Positions 1 to 8,934 of a stretch of 64,000 nucleotides of DNA are shown here, in pieces. Position 1 is the stretch's first letter, and the number at the start of each line of letters is the position of its first letter. A model generated the notes under the pieces. The model made no database searches and was not told the origin of the DNA. It saw nothing but the letters and a program-made list of their open reading frames with translations. Origin of the DNA: Flavobacterium gyeonganense. Lineage in GTDB: Bacteria; Bacteroidota; Bacteroidia; Flavobacteriales; Flavobacteriaceae. Location of the stretch: assembly GCF_029625295.1 (NCBI RefSeq), contig NZ_CP121112.1, forward strand, positions 2,976,001-3,040,000, given 5' to 3'. The position numbers and the translations under genes are program-made.

Positions 1-50
1 CATGTCTGTATATCTACCATCCGTCAAGAAGTTTTGTAATGGAACAAGAG

Positions 51-1631
51 CTAATTTCTTAATTTGGAATATAAGTCTTCATCAAGATCATAGACGTCGT
101 ATCTAAAAATTAACTGGTCTTTTTCGGTCCAGGCGGTCCAGTACCATTGGTATAATTTGTATTTCTTGGTAATTCGGATACTAGTTGTCTTTTTACGTGC
201 AATAATAGTGTCTATTTTTTCTTTAGACCAGTTTTTAGAATCGTCTAAAATATGCTGTGCTAATTCTAAGGGATTTTCGACACGCACACAGCCGGAACTT
301 AAAGAACGGTTGCTTCTTTCAAAGTAATTTCTGTGATTGGTGTCGTGCAAATACACGCTATAATTATTAGGGAACATAATTTTTATTAACCCAAGGGAGT
401 TGTAATAACCCGGTTTTTGGATATATCGATAGCTTCTGGGCTTGTTGATGTTCCAGTTTGCAGGGTCGACTTCGTGTCCGGCTCTGTCATAAATCGTGAT
501 ATTTTTGTTTTTTAAATAATTTCGATTACGCTTCATTGCAGGAACAACGTCTTCTTTTAAAATAGTAGGAGGGACGGTCCAGGTTGGGTTGAAAACAATG
601 CTCTTTAGCGTAGATGTTAAAACCGGTGTTCTTCTTTTACTGGTTCCAACAACAACATTTCTCACAGCTGTCGTATCATTATTTTCTACAACATGTAATT
701 TAAAATCAGGAATATTTACTATAAAGTAATTTTCTGCTAGTTCGTTCGGATACCATCTCCAGCGTTCTAAGTTTGCAATAATTTGATGTCTTCTTTTTTC
801 TTTAGAAAAATTTAGGTGATGGATAGTGCTGGCTCCAATAACCCCGTCAGCAACTAATCCGTGTCGAGCCTGGAATTTTTTTACAGCTTCAAATGTTTTG
901 TTGTCATAGATTCTTGTTAAACTGTCGTTTCCTGACATGTCATTCCAGTAAAGAAGTCTCTTTTTAATGTTTATTAAAGCAATATTAGTGTCATTTGGTT
1001 TTATTTTTTCTGCTGATTCAATCAATTTGACATTATCAGAAGGAAAATCATTGACAAGTTTCAAGGCTTTCAGTAATTGTTTGTAAGTTTCAGTTTTTGG
1101 CTGAATATTTTCAACCAAACTATCTAAAGTATTACGATTGAAACTTTTTACTAACACAGCATTGATATCTAAATCCTTGTCTTCAAGTGCCCAGTCACGA
1201 TATAAATACTTAGGATTTAATTTTCCTTCATATAAATGGGTCACATATTTTTCAAAATTATGTGTAAGCAACAGATCATATTCAGCGAGCTGTTTATTAT
1301 TTAATTTGTCAATTTGTTTTTCATAAACATCCATCTTTTTTACCCGATAATCATTTGGATTCAGTCCTAATTCATCTGATTTTTTCAGTTGTGACAAGAT
1401 GTAGGTTCTTTTTTTAAGATTTCCCCAAATCGTTTTGTTAGCAGATGACAGATAAAATTGTTTTAATGTTTCACTTTTATATGAATTTATAAGTGCGGTA
1501 TCAATGTCAATTGTCCTTGCATCTGTAATCACAATGGCAGGTAAGGCTTTTTTTATTTTAGGGGTATCTTTTTGTTCTTTTTTACAGCTTACAACAACAA
1601 ACAATAATAATAGAAAGTAAAATTTATTCAT
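51..1631 (-). CDS. L,D-transpeptidase lipoprotein (YkuD/YcbB-like)
   Basis: Predicted periplasmic L,D-transpeptidase that would form 3-3 peptidoglycan cross-links or attach proteins to the wall. The N-terminus is a lipoprotein signal ending in the lipobox VVSC with Cys16. A peptidoglycan-binding repeat (FEAVKKFQARHGLVADGVIG) lies near residues 245-265. The YkuD domain fills about residues 300-480, with the catalytic motif SSGCVRV near residue 447. The 526-residue length and the order (scaffold, PG-binding, YkuD) match the YcbB class. It starts one base after the stop of the upstream acetyltransferase gene, so the two are probably co-transcribed. Family assignment is firm; the exact cross-linking role is inferred. 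Confidence 0.93.
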   Translation of the reverse strand: MNKFYFLLLLFVVVSCKKEQKDTPKIKKALPAIVITDARTIDIDTALINSYKSETLKQFYLSSANKTIWGNLKKRTYILSQLKKSDELGLNPNDYRVKKMDVYEKQIDKLNNKQLAEYDLLLTHNFEKYVTHLYEGKLNPKYLYRDWALEDKDLDINAVLVKSFNRNTLDSLVENIQPKTETYKQLLKALKLVNDFPSDNVKLIESAEKIKPNDTNIALINIKKRLLYWNDMSGNDSLTRIYDNKTFEAVKKFQARHGLVADGVIGASTIHHLNFSKEKRRHQIIANLERWRWYPNELAENYFIVNIPDFKLHVVENNDTTAVRNVVVGTSKRRTPVLTSTLKSIVFNPTWTVPPTILKEDVVPAMKRNRNYLKNKNITIYDRAGHEVDPANWNINKPRSYRYIQKPGYYNSLGLIKIMFPNNYSVYLHDTNHRNYFERSNRSLSSGCVRVENPLELAQHILDDSKNWSKEKIDTIIARKKTTSIRITKKYKLYQWYWTAWTEKDQLIFRYDVYDLDEDLYSKLRN

Positions 1632-1632
1632 T

Positions 1633-2070
1633 TTATATTTTTTTGTACATTAAATAATGTTTTCCAACATCTGGGATTTCAAAAGAATTTCCTTTGACTT
1701 TGTATCCCATTTTTTTATAGAAACCAACAGCAGCCACTCTGGCATTAAACCATATTAAATGGAATTCGTTTGAAATACAGTATGCTTCACAATGTTTAAA
1801 AAGAGATTCTCCATAACCTTTTTTCTGATGTGCTTGTGCAATAGCCATGCCGCGAATTTGTGCTTGTAAATTTTCTGCAAATATAGGATTGGTTTTGAAG
1901 AATAACGAAATTATTCCTATTAAATCTGAATTATCAAATAATCCGAAGTGATGTGTTGTTTGTAAATCATCGCCTTCAAAAATGCAGGTTTCGATGGGTT
2001 TTCCTTTTCTGAGGACAGGATGTCGTAAAATAAAAGTTTCCTGAGAGGATATTTCTTTAATTAATGTCAT
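1633..2070 (-). CDS. GNAT family N-acetyltransferase
   Basis: A 145-residue single-domain GNAT enzyme that would transfer an acetyl group from acetyl-CoA to an amine. The acetyl-CoA-binding motif A is visible as MAIAQAHQKKGYGESLF near residues 75-90 (QxxGxG pattern), followed by the C-terminal beta strand with YKKMGYK typical of the family. The substrate cannot be read from sequence. It is the first gene of a two-gene unit with the L,D-transpeptidase and has its own TAnnTTTG promoter just upstream. Confidence 0.85.
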   Translation of the reverse strand: MTLIKEISSQETFILRHPVLRKGKPIETCIFEGDDLQTTHHFGLFDNSDLIGIISLFFKTNPIFAENLQAQIRGMAIAQAHQKKGYGESLFKHCEAYCISNEFHLIWFNARVAAVGFYKKMGYKVKGNSFEIPDVGKHYLMYKKI

Positions 2071-2086
2071 GTTTGGAATAAAAAAA

Positions 2087-2094
2087 CAAAGCTA
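2087..2094 (-). promoter_or_regulatory. -7 promoter box for the GNAT/L,D-transpeptidase unit
   Basis: On the - strand this reads TAGCTTTG, a full match to the Bacteroidetes TAnnTTTG -7 element. It lies about 16 bases before the ATG at 2070, giving a leader of roughly 10 nt. No clear -33 TTG was found at the usual distance. Confidence 0.5.
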
Positions 2095-2185
2095 TAACAT
2101 TTTAATTTTAAATAGATTACTAAAAATAGTGATTTTTAATTTATTTTTTTTCAAAAAAAGCTTGTTTTAAAGCTTACTTATTTTT

Positions 2186-2193
2186 TATATTTG
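2186..2193 (+). promoter_or_regulatory. -7 box of first tRNA-Gly promoter
   Basis: TATATTTG matches the TAnnTTTG element and a TTG at 2162-2164 lies 21 bases upstream, a normal -33 spacing for Flavobacterium. The tRNA begins 12 bases downstream. Confidence 0.7.
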
Positions 2194-2205
2194 CACCACA
2201 GTAAT

Positions 2206-2278
<73 letters not shown>

Positions 2279-2351
2279 CTAATCGAAACTTAGGTTTAGA
2301 TTTTAAATTTAAATAATTTAGTTTTTTATTTTTTTAAATAATTTAATTATT

Positions 2352-2359
2352 TATATTTG
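2352..2359 (+). promoter_or_regulatory. -7 box of second tRNA-Gly promoter
   Basis: TATATTTG followed by CACC, the same arrangement as in front of the first tRNA-Gly, 12 bases before the tRNA. The -33 region is AT-rich with no clear TTG. Confidence 0.6.
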
Positions 2360-2371
2360 CACCCTGTTAAT

Positions 2372-2444
<73 letters not shown>

Positions 2445-2450
2445 CTTCAA

Positions 2451-2482
2451 AATCCTCAAACAATTTGTTTGAGGATTTTTTG
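2451..2482 (+). terminator. Terminator after tandem tRNA-Gly genes
   Basis: Perfect 11-bp stem (AATCCTCAAAC at 2451-2461, GTTTGAGGATT at 2467-2477) with a 5-base loop and a T-run. The left arm is preceded by A residues, so it can also stop the convergent pepE transcript. Confidence 0.85.
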
Positions 2483-2491
2483 TTTTATATC

Positions 2492-3199
2492 CTATTTCAA
2501 ACCACTCAAATCACTTTCGGGTCCCAATTCTTCCGGAAGCTGATTTTGCCTAAATAATCTAGCTGATAAATTACCTTTCAGAGTAATTTTTTCTCCTTTT
2601 ACTTCAAGCCAGCTTCCTTCTCTAAGCCCTAAAACCGGAATTGTATTAAATGCATGATATTCTTGGATGCGTTCTTCCCTGGTTTCTCCCATGTGGGTAG
2701 AATTCTCTTCAGGATCTAAATAATGAGGATTCAGATTAAAAGAAATCAAACCTAAAGTTTGAAAACTTGGAGGGTAAACGATAGGCATGTCATTGGTTGT
2801 CTGCATCGAAAGTCCGCAAATATTACTTCCAGCACTGGTTCCCAGATATGGCGTTCCGTTTTTGACTGTTTCAGAAAGAAGCTGCATGATATTGTTTTTG
2901 TATAATTGCTTAACCAATAAAAAGGTGTTTCCTCCGCCAGTAAATATTCCTTCGGCATTTTTTATAGCTGTTTCTGGGTTTTCAAATTCATGAATTCCTT
3001 TTACTGAAATAGCAATAGTTTGAAATACGGCAGCCACTTTTTGCGTGTATTCTTCATGAGATATTCCTCCCGGGCGAGCATAAGGTATGAATAAAATAGT
3101 TTTACAGTTTGCAAAATGCGATTGAAGGGTAGGTAATAAATATTCTAAATAACTGCTTCCGTGTAAAGTAGAAGTACTGGCAATAATAATATTTTTCAT
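2492..3199 (-). CDS. pepE: Peptidase E (alpha-aspartyl dipeptidase, S51)
   Basis: Cytoplasmic serine dipeptidase that cleaves Asp-Xaa dipeptides. The nucleophile elbow GTSAGS places the catalytic serine at Ser122. A conserved Asp137 (TTNDMPI) and His159 (NLNPHYLD) sit at the spacing known for the S51 family. FTGGGNT near residues 86-92 is also typical. The 235-residue length fits E. coli PepE. The gene stands alone and converges on the tRNA-Gly terminator. Confidence 0.92.
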   Translation of the reverse strand: MKNIIIASTSTLHGSSYLEYLLPTLQSHFANCKTILFIPYARPGGISHEEYTQKVAAVFQTIAISVKGIHEFENPETAIKNAEGIFTGGGNTFLLVKQLYKNNIMQLLSETVKNGTPYLGTSAGSNICGLSMQTTNDMPIVYPPSFQTLGLISFNLNPHYLDPEENSTHMGETREERIQEYHAFNTIPVLGLREGSWLEVKGEKITLKGNLSARLFRQNQLPEELGPESDLSGLK

Positions 3200-3357
3200 A
3201 AAATTCTAAATGATTTTAGGTTAAAGGTATTAAAAATGAAAATTGCCGCTGTTAAAAAGCTGATTTTAATTAACATATTTTTATAAAGCTGTTAATAGTA
3301 ATTTGGAACATATTAGGATATTTTTACATTTTTAAGAATAATTCTAATTTTTTTATT

Positions 3358-4125
3358 TTGATAAGCAAGATTATTTGTTTTTTAGTATTGTTTTTGTTTC
3401 AGACTGGCTGGTCTCAGCATGGAGAACGTACTATTTTAAAAGGAAGAATTATTTCAAATACAAATGATCTGGAAGGTGTGTATGTTATTAATGCGCAGAC
3501 TGAGGCAATGGTAAATACTACTACTGATGGATATTTTTCTATAATGGCTAAAAGTGGGGATACGCTTATTTTTTCATCGATTCAGTTTAAAGAAAACAGA
3601 GTTTTATTAACACCAGAAAATTTTTCAGATCTTAATTTTACAGTGAAATTAAATCTTCTGATACATCAGTTGCAGGAAGTGATCATTAAACGCTATGATA
3701 ATATTAATTCTGTGGCATTAGGTATTGTGCCTTCCGGGCAGAAAAGCTACACGCCGGCCGAGAGAAAATTACAAACCGCTACTGCTTTAAATCCTACTGC
3801 TAATGCGGGAACAATGGCTGGTGGTTCAATTTCTGCGGATCCGATATTCAATTTTTTTTCAGGACGTACGGCAATGTTAAAAAAAGAAGTGGCTGTTGAG
3901 AAAAAAGAGTTTTTTATACGGCTCCTGGAGAATATGTTTACACTCGATCATTTTGTTGACAGGTTAAAAATACCTGTCGAGTACGTAAAAGGATTTGAAT
4001 ATTATGTTGTCGAAAACGAAAGCTTTACTAAAATCCTTAATTCAAAAAATAAAACCTCTACAGAGTTTTTACTGGGAGAATTAGCAGTTAAATACAAAGA
4101 GATAATTGCCTGTGAAGCTAAATAA
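3358..4125 (+). CDS. Secreted carboxypeptidase-regulatory-like protein, paralog 1 of 3
   Basis: The first of three tandem related genes. It has a signal peptide (MISKIICFLVLFLFQTGWSQ), then a carboxypeptidase D regulatory-like beta-sandwich (about residues 27-110: LKGRIISNTNDLEGVYVINAQT, ending with the family-like LQEVIIK), and then a region with the motif GIVPSGQKSYTPAERK shared with paralog 2. The C-terminal part, with KKEVAVEKKEFFIRLLENMF, is also shared. The start codon is TTG: no in-frame ATG exists upstream and the signal peptide begins right there. The function is unknown. Such domains usually sit in periplasmic or outer-membrane-linked proteins of Bacteroidetes. Confidence 0.82.
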   Translation: MISKIICFLVLFLFQTGWSQHGERTILKGRIISNTNDLEGVYVINAQTEAMVNTTTDGYFSIMAKSGDTLIFSSIQFKENRVLLTPENFSDLNFTVKLNLLIHQLQEVIIKRYDNINSVALGIVPSGQKSYTPAERKLQTATALNPTANAGTMAGGSISADPIFNFFSGRTAMLKKEVAVEKKEFFIRLLENMFTLDHFVDRLKIPVEYVKGFEYYVVENESFTKILNSKNKTSTEFLLGELAVKYKEIIACEAK

Positions 4126-4837
4126 TATACTATATATCATTCTAATTTTTATTGTTCAGGTTTCTTTTGGGCAAACTTCTGGTGCTAAAGAAATCCAGGG
4201 TCAGATTCTTGAGCAGTCTACTCCTGTTGATGGTGTAAACATTATTAATAATAATACACAGGTTACAGCGGTTTCAGATGTAAACGGATTGTTTTCTATC
4301 GTAGCAAAAGAAGGAGATGTTTTAGTTTTTTCTTCAGTAAATTTAGAACCGTTAAAACGTCGGATTGGTGCTGAAGATTTACAAGAAAAAATACTTCGTA
4401 TAAAAATGTCAGCAAAAGAAATTGAGTTAAAAGAGGTGATTGTAAATGAGAATGCTAATATTACAGCAGAAAACCTCGGAATTATTCCGCATGGGCAAAA
4501 AAAATATACTCCGGCTGAAAGAAAAATTTATACCGCAACATCAACCTCAGTGGATAAAATACTAAATTCTATTTCCGGAAGAACTACCATGCTGAAAAAA
4601 GAGGCTAAAATTGAGAAGAAAGAGGTTCTTTTTAGAAAATTAGAATATCTCTTTGAGGAAAATTATTATACAGATAGACTTAAAATTCCGTTACAACATA
4701 TTAAAGGATTTCAGCTTTATTGCGTGGAAAGTCCTGAATTTGCTGTATCTTTGAATACTAAGAACAAAACAATGAGTATGTTTTTAATAACAGGTCTTGC
4801 TCAGGAATATCTAAAAATCATAGAAAATGAAAAATAA
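4112..4837 (+). CDS. Secreted carboxypeptidase-regulatory-like protein, paralog 2 of 3
   Basis: Paralog of the preceding gene, with the same layout: signal peptide, CarboxypepD_reg-like domain (IQGQILEQSTPVDGVNIINN), then GIIPHGQKKYTPAERK and the shared KKEAKIEKKEVLFRKLEYLF segment. I place the start at the GTG at 4112, which gives MKLNNILYIILIFIVQVSFGQ, a normal signal peptide. A TTG two codons upstream at 4106 is possible but adds nothing. It overlaps paralog 1 by 14 bases, which suggests translational coupling in one operon. Confidence 0.82.
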   Translation: MKLNNILYIILIFIVQVSFGQTSGAKEIQGQILEQSTPVDGVNIINNNTQVTAVSDVNGLFSIVAKEGDVLVFSSVNLEPLKRRIGAEDLQEKILRIKMSAKEIELKEVIVNENANITAENLGIIPHGQKKYTPAERKIYTATSTSVDKILNSISGRTTMLKKEAKIEKKEVLFRKLEYLFEENYYTDRLKIPLQHIKGFQLYCVESPEFAVSLNTKNKTMSMFLITGLAQEYLKIIENEK

Positions 4838-5582
4838 ATTAGGAATATTTGTAGTCTGTTTATTTTGTCAATTTATAACAGGTCAGACGAATTCAAGGAA
4901 ACCTTTACATGGTCAGGTAATTAACAGCTCTATCCCAATCGAAACAGGCAATGTAATGAATATAAATGCGAATAAAAGAACATTTATAGGTCCACAAGGA
5001 TTGTTTGATATTATGGCAAGACCTAAAGATACCTTGTTGTTCACAGGCATGTCTTTCCAGTCTAAAAAAATAGTGCTAACAGAAAAAGACTGTGCAGAAG
5101 TGCTTTTTTCAGTGCCTTTGGATTTAGTAAATGTTGAATTAAAAGAAGTTTTGGTCCATAAAGAATTAAAAGTAAAATCCCTGCAAGGCGGTTCTCAGGG
5201 CATTGTCGATACGCAGTTTGAAGATGATAGCCAGTCAACTCCTGAAAATAAAGCAATGTATTCTGATCAGACAATTAAATACGGAACTGATTTTGTCCGA
5301 ATTTTTAAAGATTTGAAAAAGCTGCTTAGTAAAGATAAAGAGGTTCAAGAGGAAGTTATAACTGATATAGCTTTTGTTGCGTATGCGAAAGATAATTTTA
5401 CTAAGGATTTTTATACCAAAACATTAGGTTTAAAAGAAGATGAGATTGATTTGTTTTTAATGTACTGCTCTAATGACTCTGAATCTAAAAGGCATTTAAA
5501 AGAAGATCAAAAATTTGAATTAATGGATTTTATGATCAATAAAAACAAAGACTTCAAAAAAGCTGAGGTAAATAAGAAATGA
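4827..5582 (+). CDS. Secreted carboxypeptidase-regulatory-like protein, paralog 3 of 3
   Basis: Third member of the tandem set: signal peptide MKNKLGIFVVCLFCQFITGQ, then the regulatory-like domain (LHGQVINSSIPIETGNVMNI ... VNVELKEVLVHKE). Its C-terminal half has diverged. It lacks the GQKxYTPAERK motif and is rich in charged helix-forming residues. It overlaps paralog 2 by 11 bases (start 4827) and the next gene by 4 bases, so all four form one operon. The function is unknown. Confidence 0.82.
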   Translation: MKNKLGIFVVCLFCQFITGQTNSRKPLHGQVINSSIPIETGNVMNINANKRTFIGPQGLFDIMARPKDTLLFTGMSFQSKKIVLTEKDCAEVLFSVPLDLVNVELKEVLVHKELKVKSLQGGSQGIVDTQFEDDSQSTPENKAMYSDQTIKYGTDFVRIFKDLKKLLSKDKEVQEEVITDIAFVAYAKDNFTKDFYTKTLGLKEDEIDLFLMYCSNDSESKRHLKEDQKFELMDFMINKNKDFKKAEVNKK

Positions 5583-6083
5583 AAAAGAATGCCATTTATT
5601 TCTTAATCGGAATACTATTTTTATCACTTTCTTCTTTTGTATTTCATAAATTCTACATGGGCATTTTTCAGGTGAATTATGTAGCTGAAAAAAATGGTCC
5701 AGATTACGTCAAGGATATTTGTGGATGACCTGAATAACGGAATCGAAAAAAAGTACCATAAAAAAACATTTATTGGAACAGAAAAAGAAACCCAGGCAGA
5801 TCTTGATTTGCTAAAAAGATACCTCTCAGAAAATTTCAGTATTAAAATAAACGGTCAGCCAAAAACAATTGTTTTTTTATCTAAAGAGCTGGAAGCTGAT
5901 GATGTTTTAGTTTGCTATTCGAAAATTACGGGAGTTGAAAAACTCAAGACATTAGAAATTACAAACACTATTTTAACAGACTGGAATGCTGAACAGCAAA
6001 ATATTACACATATTTCAGCATTTGGTACTAAAAGAAGTGTTCTTTTTACAGAATCTTCAAGGAAAGAAGTGTTAAAGTATTAA
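5579..6083 (+). pseudogene. DUF6702 family protein, split by a +1 base in an A-run
   Basis: The ORF starting at 5579 gives a membrane-anchor or signal segment (MKKNAIYFLIGILFLSLSS) and HKFYMGIFQVNYVAEK, then stops 16 codons after the shift. The other frame resumes exactly at the A7 run 5688-5694 with MVQITSRIFVDDLNNGIEKKYHKK and runs to 6083. Both halves match the DUF6702 layout (HKFY near the N-terminus, then an ISRIFxDD block). Removing one A (A7 to A6) joins them into a 167-residue protein. The family commonly sits just before an M1 peptidase, as it does here. It may be a sequencing error or a real lesion. The biochemical role of DUF6702 is not known to me. Confidence 0.8.
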
Positions 6084-6216
6084 TGAACTTAGTAAGATTG
6101 TTGTTTTAATTGCTATTTTCACAGCTTCAAAAAATTCCAAAAATATTTATGAAATGAGCATCATTCAGGAGTGGGTTTCAATTACCAATCATGATATGCG
6201 AATTACATATGACCAA
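6083..6216 (+). pseudogene. Possible remnant of a small ORF
   Basis: An ATG at 6083 overlaps the previous stop and gives only eight codons. A +1 shift in the T-run near 6107 would extend it to about 45 residues, ending ...MSIIQEWVSITNHDMRITYDQ. The segment looks like coding sequence in composition but matches no family I recognise. The role is unknown and it may be a decayed fragment. Confidence 0.25.
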
Positions 6217-6238
6217 TAAAAATAAATAAATTCTGCAC

Positions 6239-8482
6239 ATGAAAAGACTTTCATTACTATTACTTTTTCCTGCTATGTTATTTGCTCAGGAAAAAAATAC
6301 GACTGTCGCTCCAAAACAACAGGGAAAGTACGATACGAACAAGTTTAGCCAAATGTATGATTTGATGGCTACACCCAATATGTTCCGCACGGCTTCTGGC
6401 GCACCAGGTCCTGCTTATTATCAACAACAGGCAGATTACAAGATTGATATCGAATTAGACGATAAAAATTCAAAATTAAACGGATCTGAAACGATTACGT
6501 ATTCTAATAATTCGCCAGACAGTCTGGAATATTTATGGATCCAGCTGGATCAGAATCAGGCTAAAGCGAATACACAGTCAACTTTGGCAGAAGCAGAAAA
6601 AATTAATCAGGTATTTCCATTAGGAAGTTTTTCTGATAAGTATCTGAAGAAAAACCTTGAACGCGGTTTTAATATTGAATATGTGAAGGATTCGAAAGGA
6701 AATCCGATGTCTTACACAATCAACGAAACCATGATGCGAATCGACCTTGATAAACCTTTAAAACCAGGAGAAAAGATTTCGTTTGCTATAAAATGGTGGT
6801 ATAACATTAATAATTATCAAAAAGAAGGAGGACGTTCTGGTTACGAATTCTTTGAGAAAGACGGCAATAAATTATATGTGATCGCCCAATTCTATCCAAG
6901 AATGGCAGTATACAATGATGTTGAAGGATGGCAAAATATGCAGTTTTGGGGAAGCGGAGAATTCGCATTGCCATTTGGAAATTTTGATGTGAATATTACA
7001 GTTCCTGCAGATCACGTAATTAACGCTACCGGAGAACTGACAAACAGGTCAGAAGTATTTACGGCAGAACAGGTAAAACGTTATGAACAGGCTCAAAAGG
7101 CATTTGATAAACCGGTTGTAATTGTTACGCAGGCCGAAGCCGAAGCAGCTGAAAAAGGATTTTCTGAAAAGAAAAAAACATGGAAATTCAGTGCGAAAAA
7201 CGTAAGGGATTTTGGAATTGCTTCTTCAAGAAAATTCATTTATGATGCAATGGCAGTAAAAATTGGAAACAGAACCGTAATGGCTGAATCAGTTTATCCA
7301 AAAGAGGCAAATCCGCTTTGGGGAGAAACTTCCACAATGACTGTGGCGCATACTTTAAAAAGTTATTCTTCGCATACGTTTGATTACCCGTATCCAAAAG
7401 CAGTTTCGGTTTCAGCTGAAGATCAGGGTATGGAATATCCAATGATTTGCTGGAATTACGGGCGTCCTGACGAAAATGGTAAAACAAGCAGGGAAGTTAA
7501 AAACGGAATGATTGGTGTAATAATTCACGAAGTAGGACACACTTTCTTCCCAATGATTGTAAACTCAGATGAGCGTCAATGGACCTGGATGGATGAAGGC
7601 TTAAATTCGTTTCTGGAATATTTAGCAGAACAGGAACTGGATCCAAAATTCCCTTCAAGACGCGGACCGGCCAGGAATATTGTTCCGTACATGAGCGGTG
7701 ACCAGAAATTTTTGGAGCCAATCATGTCAAACTCTGAAACCATTCATCAATTTGGGAATAATGCTTACGGAAAACCGGCTACAGGACTTAATATCCTGAG
7801 AGAAGTGGTGATGGGGAGAGAATTGTTTGATTATGCTTTTAAAACCTATGCCAACAGATGGAAGTTCAAACATCCAACGCCTGAAGATTTCTTCAGAACA
7901 ATGGAAGATGCATCTGCAGTAGATTTAGACTGGTTTTGGAGAGGATGGTTTTATTCAACAGATTTTGTAGATATTGGTATTAAAGATGTAAAACAATATT
8001 ATGTTTCTGATACCCCAACTGCAGATATAAAAGAGGTCAAAGTTAGAAAAGGACGCTTCGGTTATGAAAAAGGACCTTTTGTTTATTTAGTTTCTGGTGA
8101 TAATGCTGAAGTAGATGCCTCAAAGAAAAAAGCTTTAAAAGTAGAAGATTTTAAGCCATTGGCTGATTATGTAAATGAGACTTTTACAACAGAGGAAAAA
8201 GCAAATATCAAATCACCTAAATATTTCTACGAAGTAGAATTCAATAAACCGGGCGGAATGATTATGCCTATTCTGGTTGAAATCACCTATGAAGACGGTT
8301 CAAAAAACAATTATCAGTATCCGGCACAAATCTGGCGAAAAGGAAATGAGTCAGCCAAGAAAGTATACGCAACTGAAAAACGAATTAAGAGCATTCAGAT
8401 AGATCCAAAATTACTAACGGCAGACATAGATGTAACTAACAATTCATGGCCAAAAGTAGAGGAAAAATCAAAGTTTGACTAA
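6239..8482 (+). CDS. M1 family zinc aminopeptidase, secreted
   Basis: A 747-residue metallopeptidase of the gluzincin M1 clan, exported by the signal peptide MKRLSLLLLFPAMLFAQ. The zinc site is complete: HEVGH at residues 430-434 and the third ligand Glu453 in WMDEG, the HExxH-X18-E spacing of M1. A substrate-binding segment EDQGMEYPM stands where GAMEN is found in classical aminopeptidases. The N-terminal beta domain (about residues 60-280) carries the usual LNGSETITYSNNSPDSL start. It probably trims peptides in the periplasm or outside the cell. The nearby DUF6702 and carboxypeptidase-regulatory genes may form a functional neighbourhood. A hairpin terminator follows. Confidence 0.93.
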   Translation: MKRLSLLLLFPAMLFAQEKNTTVAPKQQGKYDTNKFSQMYDLMATPNMFRTASGAPGPAYYQQQADYKIDIELDDKNSKLNGSETITYSNNSPDSLEYLWIQLDQNQAKANTQSTLAEAEKINQVFPLGSFSDKYLKKNLERGFNIEYVKDSKGNPMSYTINETMMRIDLDKPLKPGEKISFAIKWWYNINNYQKEGGRSGYEFFEKDGNKLYVIAQFYPRMAVYNDVEGWQNMQFWGSGEFALPFGNFDVNITVPADHVINATGELTNRSEVFTAEQVKRYEQAQKAFDKPVVIVTQAEAEAAEKGFSEKKKTWKFSAKNVRDFGIASSRKFIYDAMAVKIGNRTVMAESVYPKEANPLWGETSTMTVAHTLKSYSSHTFDYPYPKAVSVSAEDQGMEYPMICWNYGRPDENGKTSREVKNGMIGVIIHEVGHTFFPMIVNSDERQWTWMDEGLNSFLEYLAEQELDPKFPSRRGPARNIVPYMSGDQKFLEPIMSNSETIHQFGNNAYGKPATGLNILREVVMGRELFDYAFKTYANRWKFKHPTPEDFFRTMEDASAVDLDWFWRGWFYSTDFVDIGIKDVKQYYVSDTPTADIKEVKVRKGRFGYEKGPFVYLVSGDNAEVDASKKKALKVEDFKPLADYVNETFTTEEKANIKSPKYFYEVEFNKPGGMIMPILVEITYEDGSKNNYQYPAQIWRKGNESAKKVYATEKRIKSIQIDPKLLTADIDVTNNSWPKVEEKSKFD

Positions 8483-8495
8483 ATATAAAATTAAG

Positions 8496-8522
8496 AAGGC
8501 TCTGTAAAGAGTCTTTTTTTTA
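8496..8522 (+). terminator. Terminator after the M1 peptidase gene
   Basis: An 8-bp stem AAGGCTCT/AGAGTCTT (one G-T pair) with loop GTAA, followed by a run of T. Confidence 0.75.
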
Positions 8523-8556
8523 AGTAAATTTTAAAACACATGCCTGCAAAATTTAA

Positions 8557-8564
8557 TATCTTTG
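8557..8564 (+). promoter_or_regulatory. -7 box upstream of tatA-like gene
   Basis: TATCTTTG matches TAnnTTTG and ends 21 bases before the ATG at 8586. No convincing -33 TTG. Confidence 0.55.
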
Positions 8565-8585
8565 TGACACAAAAAAATAAAAGTT

Positions 8586-8933
8586 ATGTTTGGTATAGGA
8601 GGAGGAGAATTAGTTTTTATAATGTTTATAGTACTAATGCTTTTTGGTTCAGACAAAGTGCCTGAAATTGCCCGTACAATGGGGAAAGCCATGGCGCAGT
8701 TAAAAAATGCAACGAACGATATTAAAAACGAGATTCAAAAAGGGGCCGAGGAAAATGGTCTTGATACAAAATCCCTGACCGGTATAACAGGCGATATCAA
8801 CGCTCATATCAATGATGCGAAAGCTAATTTGCTGGGCGATTCCGGAAGCTTTCTGGGAGATACTGCGACAGAAATTAATAAAGTAAAAGAAGATATCGAC
8901 TCCATCTCAGGACCTATAAAACGCCAAATGTAA
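8586..8933 (+). CDS. tatA: Sec-independent translocase TatA/TatB family protein
   Basis: Component of the twin-arginine translocase that exports folded proteins. The N-terminus has the short periplasmic FGIGGGE, one membrane helix (LVFIMFIVLMLFG), then the hinge and amphipathic helix SDKVPEIARTMGKAMAQLKNATNDIKNEI. This is the TatA/B signature. At 115 residues it is longer than E. coli TatA and carries a polar tail. Whether it acts as TatA or TatB cannot be settled here. It ends one base before the PAP2 gene, so the two form an operon. Confidence 0.88.
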   Translation: MFGIGGGELVFIMFIVLMLFGSDKVPEIARTMGKAMAQLKNATNDIKNEIQKGAEENGLDTKSLTGITGDINAHINDAKANLLGDSGSFLGDTATEINKVKEDIDSISGPIKRQM

Positions 8934-8934
8934 T

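Noticed and set aside
1..50. Possible start of a - strand gene at the left edge
   Set aside because: Only a few codons are inside the window; nothing can be recognised.
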